From Alphaproteobacteria bacterium (GTDB lineage Bacteria; Pseudomonadota; Alphaproteobacteria; Sphingomonadales; Sphingomonadaceae): 13,996 nucleotides of DNA. The stretch lies in the NCBI GenBank assembly GCA_018970965.1, contig JAGWVG010000014.1:1-13996 (forward strand), read 5' to 3'. A program made the position numbers and the translations under genes. The notes under the pieces are model-generated. The model did no database searches. It was not told the origin of the DNA and worked only from the letters and a program-made list of their open reading frames with translations. Below, piece by piece: positions 1 through 5,865 of this stretch. The stretch's first letter is position 1, and each line of letters opens with the position of its first letter.

Positions 1-185
1 TCGGGCAAAATGACGCGGTAGCCGGCATCCACAAAAGCTTGGATATTCTGGCGAAAGTTGGACGCACCGGAGGCACCCGGGCCACTGCCATGGAGGAAGA
101 CCACAGCAGGGCCGCTGCCAGTTTCAGCAATGTGGATCGTATATCCACCGCTGACTTGATAATCCGCTTCGCGCAAATCCGCCAT
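1..185 (-). CDS. hsaD: Partial HsaD-like meta-cleavage product (C-C bond) hydrolase, N-terminal 61 residues
   Basis: This is the N-terminal part of an alpha/beta-hydrolase. The reading frame is open to the left edge and only about 61 of roughly 280-290 residues are visible. The diagnostic motif HGSGPGASG (residues 32-40) forms the oxyanion region of meta-cleavage product hydrolases (HsaD/BphD/TesD family). It is followed by a typical AGYRVILP strand. The catalytic Ser, Asp and His lie outside the window. In steroid degradation HsaD hydrolyses the ring-cleaved product made by HsaC, releasing 2-hydroxyhexa-2,4-dienoate and the C/D-ring propanoate HIP; it is a cytoplasmic enzyme. The ATG at 185 is preceded by AAGGA at 192-196, which overlaps the stop of the upstream hsaA-like gene; the two genes are 9 bp apart, so they are co-transcribed. 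The family is secure. The steroid substrate is inferred from the neighbours, since the N-terminus alone does not separate HsaD from BphD-type enzymes. Confidence 0.85.
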   Translation of the reverse strand, partial: MADLREADYQVSGGYTIHIAETGSGPAVVFLHGSGPGASGASNFRQNIQAFVDAGYRVILP

Positions 186-194
186 TTTATATCC

Positions 195-1409
195 TTAAAG
201 GAAGGTGAAGTTAGGTTGTTCACCCAACATCGTCCCAACCACATCTGATGTGCGGTTGTTCGGATCATTGGCAACGTGCGCACGGCCTGCGTGGATATCG
301 AGCCAAGGCTGGATGATCTCGCTCGACATATAAATGGCACGTCCGCCAAGCAGTTGCACAATGCCATCAATCAGCTCGGCCAAGCGGCGGACCACGTTGG
401 ACGATTGATAGGTATAGAGCGCGCGCTTTTCCATCGGGATAGGCTGGCCGCATTCGGCATAATGCATCAGATCTTCAAAGCTTGTCTTTAGCGTCAGTTC
501 CATTTCCAGGATCTGCGCATGGGCTTTGGCAATGGCTGCGTGCAACATCGGGTCAGCTTTAGAGGCCTTGCCCGTGTTGGTTGAAACGCGGTCTTGCATG
601 ATCTTCATCGCGGCATTTACCGCCGCACGTGCGCCGCCAAAGGCCGCGGTCGAGACCGAGCGGACAAACACCTGTGCCCACGGCAGAGAGTAAAGCGGGC
701 CATCATTGGCTGCTTGCCCCGGGTTGTTGCACATAAAGCCATCAACGGCGCGGTGGGTGCGGTAGTCGGGCACAAAGGCGCGGTCGACCACAATGTCAAA
801 GCTGCCGGTGCCTTGCAGGCCAAATGTATCCCAAGTGCCTTCAATAATCTGATAATCACTGCGCGGCAGCAAGAAGGTGCGCATATCGGGTGCGCCGCCT
901 TCTTCTTGCGGCGGCACCAATGCGCCGAGCAGCACCCAGCCGCAGTGCAGCGACCCCGTTGAGAAGCCCCAACGGCCTGAGAGATAAAAGCCGCCTTCGG
1001 TCGGCTCGACCTTGCCGACCGGCTGATAGGTTGAGGAAACCAGCATATCGCTGTTCTCGCCCCATACTTCGGCTTGTGCTTCATCATGGAAGAGCGCCAG
1101 CTCATAGGGGTGGCAGCCAACAACGCCGTACATCCATCCGGTGGACATGCAGCCTTCCGCGAGCAGCTTTTGCACATCGAAGAAGACATTCGGGTGCATT
1201 TCATAGCCGCCCCAACGCTTGGGCTGGAGAATCTTGAAGAAACCTGCTGCCTTCATTTCAGCAATGGTTTCAGCAGGAACGTTATAATCTTTGGTGCACT
1301 GGCGCGCGCGCGCCTTGAGCGTCGGGATCATCGCGCGGGCGCGATCGACAAGCTCTTGCGGCGTCGGGATGCCGCCAGCGTGCGACTTCATCGAAACTAC
1401 AGTAGCCAT
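195..1409 (-). CDS. hsaA: HsaA-like flavin-dependent 3-hydroxy-9,10-secoandrostatriene-dione 4-hydroxylase, oxygenase subunit
   Basis: This 404-residue protein has the acyl-CoA-dehydrogenase fold of group D flavin monooxygenases (HsaA, TesA2, p-hydroxyphenylacetate hydroxylase C2). HsaA of M. tuberculosis is about 394 residues, so the length fits. Visible landmarks are an N-terminal helical domain (about 15-115), the flavin-binding segment RWGFSTG (146-152), the TWDTFGLQGTGSFDI stretch (192-206) typical of this family, and a C-terminal helical domain with LLGGRAIY. It would use reduced flavin from a separate reductase (HsaB) to ortho-hydroxylate the phenolic ring A, giving the catechol substrate of HsaC. 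No hsaB is in the window. The start at 1409 is supported by a strong GGAGGAGG ribosome site at 1420-1427 (minus strand). It is transcribed away from the C/D-ring operon and followed after 9 bp by the hsaD-like gene. A close paralogue acting on another phenol is possible, but the context favours the steroid role. Confidence 0.88.
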   Translation of the reverse strand: MATVVSMKSHAGGIPTPQELVDRARAMIPTLKARARQCTKDYNVPAETIAEMKAAGFFKILQPKRWGGYEMHPNVFFDVQKLLAEGCMSTGWMYGVVGCHPYELALFHDEAQAEVWGENSDMLVSSTYQPVGKVEPTEGGFYLSGRWGFSTGSLHCGWVLLGALVPPQEEGGAPDMRTFLLPRSDYQIIEGTWDTFGLQGTGSFDIVVDRAFVPDYRTHRAVDGFMCNNPGQAANDGPLYSLPWAQVFVRSVSTAAFGGARAAVNAAMKIMQDRVSTNTGKASKADPMLHAAIAKAHAQILEMELTLKTSFEDLMHYAECGQPIPMEKRALYTYQSSNVVRRLAELIDGIVQLLGGRAIYMSSEIIQPWLDIHAGRAHVANDPNNRTSDVVGTMLGEQPNFTFL

Positions 1410-1505
1410 GGTCAGACAACCTCCTCCTTAATCGGCCCGACTCGCTCTCTCCAGTCGATGGGGGCATTCGTAATTTTTTTTGTCATCTAATACGCAAATC
1501 GTCAA

Positions 1506-1532
1506 TTGAATTCCGGGTGCCTACGCGATAAT
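1506..1532 (+). promoter_or_regulatory. Candidate sigma70-type promoter for the rightward operon
   Basis: TTGAAT (1506-1511) could serve as a -35 box and GATAAT (1527-1532) as a -10 box. The 15-nt spacer is shorter than the optimum of about 17, so activator help or a different -35 is possible. Transcription would begin near 1539, leaving a short leader before the SDR gene. The -10 hexamer coincides exactly with the spacer of the inverted repeat at 1522-1537. This is inference from sequence resemblance only. Confidence 0.35.
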
Positions 1533-1537
1533 GCGTA
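1522..1537. promoter_or_regulatory. Inverted repeat TACGC-N6-GCGTA, probable operator
   Basis: The arms TACGC (1522-1526) and GCGTA (1533-1537) are perfect reverse complements around a 6-nt spacer, GATAAT. The spacer looks like a -10 box, so a dimeric repressor bound here would block polymerase. Another TACGC copy lies at 1491-1495, exactly 31 bp upstream, close to three helical turns. The motif does not match the KstR2 operator I remember from actinobacteria (AnCAAGnnCTTGnT), so a different regulator type would be expected. The regulator is unknown from this window. Confidence 0.45.
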
Positions 1538-1556
1538 ATTTATTGGCAGGTATTGC

Positions 1557-2363
1557 GTGATTCAGCTTTACTGCTTTGAGAGGATAATAGGTTCGTTGGC
1601 ACATCAAGTGACATATGATTTCAGCGGCAAGGTGGCGATTGTCACGGGCGGCACGCGCGGGCTGGGGCGGCAGATTGCTGTTCGGCTGGTAGAAGCGGGC
1701 TGCATGGTCGCGGTCTGTGGTCGCTCAGCGCCTGACGATCTGCCGGCTGGAATTAGCTTTTATCAAGCAGATGTGCGTGATGCTGATCAGGCCAAGGGGC
1801 TTGTTGATGCTGTTGTTGCGCAGCATGGCCGGATTGACATTCTTGTGAACAATGCCGGTGGCTCTCCTGCCAGCGCCGTGGCAGAGGCAAGCCCGCGTTT
1901 TGTCGATGCCATTCTGAAGCTGAATATGGTCGGCCCGCTTTACATGGCGCAGGCGGCTTACCCGCACATGGCAGCGCAAAAAGGCGGGAGTATCATTAAC
2001 ATTGCCAGTGTCTCAGGCGCACGGCCCTCGCCGGGGACGACAATTTACGGCATGGCAAAGGCTGGCCTCATCAATATGACGCAAAGCCTAGCGCAGGAAT
2101 GGGGGCGCGACGCCATTCGCGTTAACGCCATCATTGCTGGTTTGATGACCACCGAAAATGCCGAAGCGACTTATGGCGATGCTGATGCGCAGGCAGCGGT
2201 CGGCCAGTCCATGCCTTTGGGCCGGATGGGCACCGGCGATGATTTGGCTGGGGCGGTCCTCTGGCTGACTTCGGATGACGCCAACTGGGTTAGCGGGGCC
2301 CGCCTTCAAGTCGATGGCGGCGGTGAACGACCCTATTTTCTAGATCTTGTGAAGGGAGGCTAA
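1557..2363 (+). CDS. SDR-family NAD(P)-dependent dehydrogenase, candidate IpdF-type enzyme
   Basis: This is a classical short-chain dehydrogenase of up to 268 residues. In the longest frame it shows the Rossmann motif TGGTRGLG (30-37), NNAG (98-101), a catalytic serine in ASVSG (150-154), and YGMAK with Tyr164 and Lys168. It ends in the usual VDGGG region plus a short tail. The start is uncertain. The GTG at 1557 gives an unconserved-looking extension before the typical YDFSGKVAIVTGG beginning. TTG at 1596 has GAGAGG 12 nt upstream, and GTG at 1608 gives the most family-like N-terminus. It is the first gene of the rightward operon, ending 5 bp before the hsaC-like start. In steroid clusters such SDRs oxidise hydroxyls on the C/D-ring CoA intermediates (IpdF, ScdG) or act in side-chain beta-oxidation. 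The family is secure, but the exact substrate cannot be read from the sequence. Confidence 0.85.
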   Translation: MIQLYCFERIIGSLAHQVTYDFSGKVAIVTGGTRGLGRQIAVRLVEAGCMVAVCGRSAPDDLPAGISFYQADVRDADQAKGLVDAVVAQHGRIDILVNNAGGSPASAVAEASPRFVDAILKLNMVGPLYMAQAAYPHMAAQKGGSIINIASVSGARPSPGTTIYGMAKAGLINMTQSLAQEWGRDAIRVNAIIAGLMTTENAEATYGDADAQAAVGQSMPLGRMGTGDDLAGAVLWLTSDDANWVSGARLQVDGGGERPYFLDLVKGG

Positions 2364-2368
2364 GGCCG

Positions 2369-3283
2369 ATGGGGATTAAGGCGCTTGGCTATGTCGTCAT
2401 TGAGACGGCACAACCAGATAAATGGAATGAATTTTTGACCCAGGTCGCGGGCGTAATGCGCGCGGCCGATGCAGCTGACGGTGCGGCACAATATCGCATT
2501 GATGCAGCGCCCTTCCGCTTCCGCATCGAAACGACAGGCCGCGAATGGTTTCGGGCGGCAGGGTATGAGGTGGCCGATGCCGCTGCTTTGGCCGCATTGC
2601 AGCAGGCCGTGACAAAGGCTGGCCGGCCTGCGACACCTCTTACGGCTGAAGAAGCTGCGCTGCGCCATGTTGCTGCTGGCTTCCGGACATCGGACCCGGC
2701 GGGCAATGGCCTAGAATTTTTCTATGGCCGCAGCACTGCGGCAGAGCCATTTGTCTCGCCTTTGGGAGTCCCCAATTTCGTGACGGGCGACATGGGCATG
2801 GGCCATGCCGTCTTCTCGGCCCCCAATTTTGATGAGACCATTGGCTTTTTGCGCGATGTTGTCGGCTTCCACGAAACGGATATGCCGCGCTTTAACTTGA
2901 TGGGGCCCGATGGCCCCTCAATGGGCTTTGCCTTTATGCATGCGGACAATGGCCGCCACCACAGCATCGCCGTGGGTGAGGGGCCCGTGCCCCCATCAGG
3001 CGCCGTCCATGTGATGTTGGAATATCCCAATCTGACTGAGGTGGGCAAAGCGCATGACCGTATGAAGGCGCTGGGTTACCCCGAAAGCGCGTCGCTGGGC
3101 CGCCATGTTAATGATGAGACAGTGGGCTTTTATGTTCAGACGCCGGGCGGCTTTGATCTTGAAATTGGCTGCGACAGCCTCGTGATTGATCCCCAAAGCT
3201 GGCAGACGACGAAGCATGAGGCGATCAGCGTTTGGGGCCATGAATGGGCCTGGCAAAAGGCGATGAAGGAAGCACAGGCATAA
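2369..3283 (+). CDS. hsaC: HsaC-like extradiol (catechol) dioxygenase
   Basis: This 304-residue protein is a two-domain type I extradiol dioxygenase (vicinal oxygen chelate fold). The metal-binding triad is recognisable as His146 (GMGHAVF), His214 (GAVHVML) and Glu265 (GFDLEIG), matching the 2-His-1-Glu iron(II) site of BphC and HsaC. The active-site residues His198, His246 and Tyr255 also line up with those of BphC. The length is the family norm (about 290-300). HsaC opens the catechol ring made by HsaA by meta-cleavage, giving the substrate of HsaD. The ATG at 2369 is well placed behind AAGGGAGG (2352-2359). The stop TAA (3281-3283) overlaps the ATG of the ipdA gene by one base. Unlike hsaA and hsaD, which are divergent, this gene sits inside the C/D-ring operon. 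A biphenyl-type substrate is a formal alternative, but the surrounding genes argue for the steroid catechol. Confidence 0.9.
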   Translation: MGIKALGYVVIETAQPDKWNEFLTQVAGVMRAADAADGAAQYRIDAAPFRFRIETTGREWFRAAGYEVADAAALAALQQAVTKAGRPATPLTAEEAALRHVAAGFRTSDPAGNGLEFFYGRSTAAEPFVSPLGVPNFVTGDMGMGHAVFSAPNFDETIGFLRDVVGFHETDMPRFNLMGPDGPSMGFAFMHADNGRHHSIAVGEGPVPPSGAVHVMLEYPNLTEVGKAHDRMKALGYPESASLGRHVNDETVGFYVQTPGGFDLEIGCDSLVIDPQSWQTTKHEAISVWGHEWAWQKAMKEAQA

Positions 3284-4161
3284 TGCTCGATAAACGCATG
3301 ACAGCGGCTGACATTGTCAGCCAATTGCACGATGGCATGACGCTGGGCATTGGCGGCTGGGGTCCACGGCGCAAGCCGATGGCTTTGGTGCGCGAAATTC
3401 TGCGCTCTGACCTCAAAGACCTGACCATCGTTGCCTATGGCGGTGCGGATGTCGGTATGCTCTGTGCGGCCGGCAAGGTGAAGAAGCTTGTTTTCGCTTT
3501 CGTTTCGCTGGATGCCATTCCGCTTGAGCCTTGGTTTCGCAAGGCGCGCGAGGCTGGCCAGATCGAGGTTTTAGAACTCGATGAAGGTATGTTCCAATGG
3601 GGCCTGAAGGCTGCGGCCTTTGGCGTTCCCTTCTTGCCGACGCGCGTTGGTTTGGGAACGGATTTGGCGGCGCTCGGTGGTTTGAAAACGGTCACATCGC
3701 CATATGCCGACGCCGAAACGTTGATTGCGATGCCTGCGCTAAAGCTGGATGCCGCGTTGTTGCACGTCAATCGGTCAGACTGGCGCGGCAATGTTCATCT
3801 GTTTGGGCCAGACGTCTATTATGATGAGTGGTTTGCGAAAGCGGCCGCGAAGACCTTTGTGTCTTGCGAAGAATTGGTTGACCGAATGGAAGACCATTAT
3901 CCCGATCAAGCGCAAGCCAATATCTTTGAACGCTGCTTTGTGACGGGCGTGGTGGAAATGCCCTGTGGTGCCCACCCAAGCTCAATGCCGCCCAGCTATG
4001 GCTGGGATATGAAGGCCTTCAAGGCCTATGCCGATGCCGCAAAAGAGCCCGGCGATTGGGCTGCAGTGGCTGACCGCTTTGTTGGCAAAAGCGAGGCTGA
4101 TTATCTTAACTCCGTAGGCGGAAAGGAGGCGGTTGCGGCTTTGCCGTTGCCGATTTTCTAA
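3283..4161 (+). CDS. ipdA: IpdA, alpha subunit of the ring-C-opening COCHEA-CoA hydrolase
   Basis: This 292-residue protein has the CoA-transferase family I alpha-subunit fold. The N-terminal GGWGPRRKPM stretch (24-33), YGGADVGMLCAAGKVKK (52-68), FVSLD (73-77), ELDEGM (98-103) and the C-terminal GTEADY-like GKSEADY closely match actinobacterial IpdA as I recall it, which has the same length. IpdAB is not a CoA transferase: it hydrolyses the ring C of COCHEA-CoA in steroid degradation, with a glutamate of IpdA (reported near residue 105) as catalytic residue. Glu101 here is the nearest candidate, though the assignment needs an alignment. A longer frame opens at 3244, but the ATG at 3283 gives the conserved beginning and a TAATG stop-start overlap with hsaC. 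The stop overlaps the ipdB start by one base, as expected for subunits made in equal amounts. Confidence 0.92.
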   Translation: MLDKRMTAADIVSQLHDGMTLGIGGWGPRRKPMALVREILRSDLKDLTIVAYGGADVGMLCAAGKVKKLVFAFVSLDAIPLEPWFRKAREAGQIEVLELDEGMFQWGLKAAAFGVPFLPTRVGLGTDLAALGGLKTVTSPYADAETLIAMPALKLDAALLHVNRSDWRGNVHLFGPDVYYDEWFAKAAAKTFVSCEELVDRMEDHYPDQAQANIFERCFVTGVVEMPCGAHPSSMPPSYGWDMKAFKAYADAAKEPGDWAAVADRFVGKSEADYLNSVGGKEAVAALPLPIF

Positions 4162-4952
4162 TGACAGACGTAACGCTTGCAGAACTCTGCATTTTTGCCG
4201 CCTCCGAGGCGTTTCGGAACAATGGGGAAATTGTTGCGACGGGTGTCGGCCCGGTGCCGCGTCTTGCCGCGAGCCTGGCGAAGCTGACGCACACGCCCGA
4301 GCTGATGATGACTGATGGCGAGGCCTATCTTGTCGAACAGCCGGTGCCGTTGGGGCCGCGTGGCGATTACAAGCCCAAATTTGCCGGGTATCTGCCGTTT
4401 TCACGCTTCTTTGACAGTGCGGTATGGTCAGGCCGTCGCCATGCAATGGTCACGCCGACGCAGATTGATCGTTTCGGCCAGATCAACCTTTCGCAACTGG
4501 GGGGCACGCATAAACAACCCAAGACGCAGATGCTTGGCGTGCGTGGCTTTCCGGGCAACACGATTTATCACCCCAATAGCTTCTTCTTCCCCGCGCACAC
4601 ATCGCGCGTCTTTGTGGAAGGCGAAGTCGATATGGTCTCAGGCGTGGGCTATAATCCCGCCAAACGCGTGCCCGGCGGCAATTATTCGGGTGTCGACCTG
4701 CGCGTGATTGTAACCAATTTGTGCGTGATGGATTTTGGCGGCACAAACAACGCCATTCGCGTTGTCTCGCTGCACCCCGGCGTGACCTTTGACGAAGTTC
4801 AGGCGGCGACTGGGTTTCCATTAGAAAAAGGTGCGTTGACTGAGACGCCCTTGCCCGATGCCGAGGCACTGGCGATCATCGCCCAGCTGGACCCGCATAA
4901 TATCCGCGCCAGCGTTATCAAAGATAATCCGCCCGCCATTCGGGCGCATTGA
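4161..4952 (+). CDS. ipdB: IpdB, beta subunit of the ring-C-opening COCHEA-CoA hydrolase
   Basis: This 263-residue protein is the partner of IpdA; the actinobacterial IpdB is about 250 residues. It has the beta-subunit CoA-transferase fold with TGVGPVPRLAA (27-37), WSGRRHAMVTPTQIDRFGQ (89-107) and VTNLCVMDFGG (184-194). At the position where true class I CoA transferases carry the catalytic SENG glutamate it has a TDGEAY stretch (51-56). This agrees with a hydrolase, not a transferase, role. It forms a cytoplasmic heterotetramer with IpdA that opens ring C of the last cyclic intermediate, giving a linear methyl-oxo-octanedioyl-CoA. The start overlaps the ipdA stop (TAATG). The 3' end contains a small stem-loop (4930-4946), and the stop codon is embedded in the ribosome site of the next gene. 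Confidence 0.92.
   Translation: MTDVTLAELCIFAASEAFRNNGEIVATGVGPVPRLAASLAKLTHTPELMMTDGEAYLVEQPVPLGPRGDYKPKFAGYLPFSRFFDSAVWSGRRHAMVTPTQIDRFGQINLSQLGGTHKQPKTQMLGVRGFPGNTIYHPNSFFFPAHTSRVFVEGEVDMVSGVGYNPAKRVPGGNYSGVDLRVIVTNLCVMDFGGTNNAIRVVSLHPGVTFDEVQAATGFPLEKGALTETPLPDAEALAIIAQLDPHNIRASVIKDNPPAIRAH
4930..4946 (+). other. Small stem-loop at the ipdB 3' end
   Basis: CGCCCG (4930-4935) and CGGGCG (4941-4946) form a perfect 6-bp GC-rich stem with a 5-nt loop, CCATT. It lies in the last codons of ipdB, four bases before the ribosome site of the next gene. No U-tract follows, so it is not a standard intrinsic terminator. It could affect mRNA stability or translation of the downstream crotonase, or be chance in a GC-rich coding region. 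Confidence 0.25.
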
Positions 4953-4965
4953 GGAGAGGCCGATC

Positions 4966-5865
4966 ATGAGTGATCTTGTCACGCCAAAGCAGGTCGACAT
5001 TCAATATGAGACGGATACGCCCATTTTGTACGAAGTGGTCGATAACGTCGCTTGGATCACGATGGATCGGCCGGGCTTTAACAATGCGCAAAATGGGCAG
5101 ATGACCTATGCGCTGGATGATGCCTTTAACCGGGCCGTGCAGGATGATGATGTCCGCTGCATCGTGCTGGCGGGCAACGGCAAGCACTTCTCGGCTGGGC
5201 ATGACATTGGCACGCCGGGGCGCGATTTGCACAAGCATTTTGACAATCGCTTGATGATCCCGCCGCATATCAACAAGCCTGCGGCTGAATTGCTCTATAC
5301 GCGTGAGCAAGAGCAGTATCTGGGCATGTGCCGCCGCTGGCGCGACATTCCCAAGCCGACAATTGCGATGGTGCAGGGGGCGTGCATTGCAGGTGGTTTG
5401 ATGCTGGCTTGGGTGTGCGATTTGATTGTCGCCTCGGAAGATGCCTTCTTCCAAGATCCGGTCAATCCGCTGATGGGCATTCCGGGCGTCGAATATTTTG
5501 CGCACGCTTATGAGCTTCCGCCGCGCGTGGCGAAGGAGTTTCTGTTGCTGGGCGAGCGGATGAGTGCCGAGCGGGCCTATTCCTTCGGCATGGTGAATAA
5601 GGTTGTCCCGCGCGATGAATTGCGTGCCGCGACCGAAACTTGGGCCAAGAAGCTGGCGGGCCAGGGCCGTTTGGGCAACTGGCTGACCAAGCAAGCCATC
5701 AACCATGTGGAAGAATTGCGCGGCAAGCGCGCGGCAATGGATGCCGTGTTCCATATGCACCATTTTGCGCATGCGCAGAATGATTTGGTCACGGGGGACT
5801 CAATTGGCGGCGTAAGCGGCAAATCCGCTGCCTCGTCCAATAAGGCGGAGGCCAAAAAGGCCTGA
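4966..5865 (+). CDS. Atypical crotonase (enoyl-CoA hydratase/isomerase family) lacking the canonical catalytic glutamates
   Basis: This 299-residue crotonase starts at ATG 4966 behind a strong GAGGAGAGG ribosome site (4951-4959); a longer frame from 4858 would overlap ipdB and lacks support. The oxyanion-hole segments are clear: FSAGHD (75-80) and IAGG (141-144). Aligned by eye with rat mitochondrial enoyl-CoA hydratase, the first catalytic Glu (GGGCE) falls on Met146 and the second (QPE) on Val166, so neither is present. The segment from 172 to 200 (IPGVEYFAHAYELPP...) and a poorly conserved Ala/Lys-rich tail (about 285-299) are also unlike standard hydratases; the length exceeds the usual 250-270. 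It may hydrate the unsaturated side-chain CoA ester (a ScdD-type role), or do different chemistry with another acid/base such as Asp164, Glu177 or His180. The stop overlaps the ipdC start (TGATG). Confidence 0.88.
   Translation: MSDLVTPKQVDIQYETDTPILYEVVDNVAWITMDRPGFNNAQNGQMTYALDDAFNRAVQDDDVRCIVLAGNGKHFSAGHDIGTPGRDLHKHFDNRLMIPPHINKPAAELLYTREQEQYLGMCRRWRDIPKPTIAMVQGACIAGGLMLAWVCDLIVASEDAFFQDPVNPLMGIPGVEYFAHAYELPPRVAKEFLLLGERMSAERAYSFGMVNKVVPRDELRAATETWAKKLAGQGRLGNWLTKQAINHVEELRGKRAAMDAVFHMHHFAHAQNDLVTGDSIGGVSGKSAASSNKAEAKKA

Larger units (their letters stand above)
1410..1556. promoter_or_regulatory. Divergent intergenic regulatory region
   Basis: This 147-bp gap separates hsaA-hsaD (leftward) from the SDR-hsaC-ipd operon (rightward) and is the only sizeable non-coding stretch in the window. 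It is visibly more AT-rich than the genes. It holds the ribosome site of hsaA (GGAGGAGG, minus strand, 1420-1427), an A/T tract (eight T at 1474-1481), and several copies of a GCGTA-type element in both orientations (1491-1495, 1522-1526, 1533-1537, and variants at 1468-1472 and 1555-1559). It must carry both divergent promoters, at least if each operon starts here. The shared element suggests one regulator controls both sides. I could not define a convincing minus-strand promoter; TTGACG (complement of 1500-1505) is only a weak -35 candidate. No regulator gene lies in the window. Confidence 0.7.

Noticed and set aside
1474..1481. Eight-T tract as an intrinsic terminator
   Set aside because: No GC-rich stem precedes it on the plus strand, and it lies between divergent genes where no transcript should end. 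It is more likely promoter-region AT richness.
4858..4965. Upstream extension of the crotonase frame into ipdB
   Set aside because: The strong GAGGAGAGG ribosome site directly before ATG 4966 and the lack of family resemblance in the extension favour the later start.
4918..5772. A 284-codon minus-strand frame opposite the crotonase gene
   Set aside because: It is a shadow of the crotonase, with no family motif, no ribosome site and an atypical composition.
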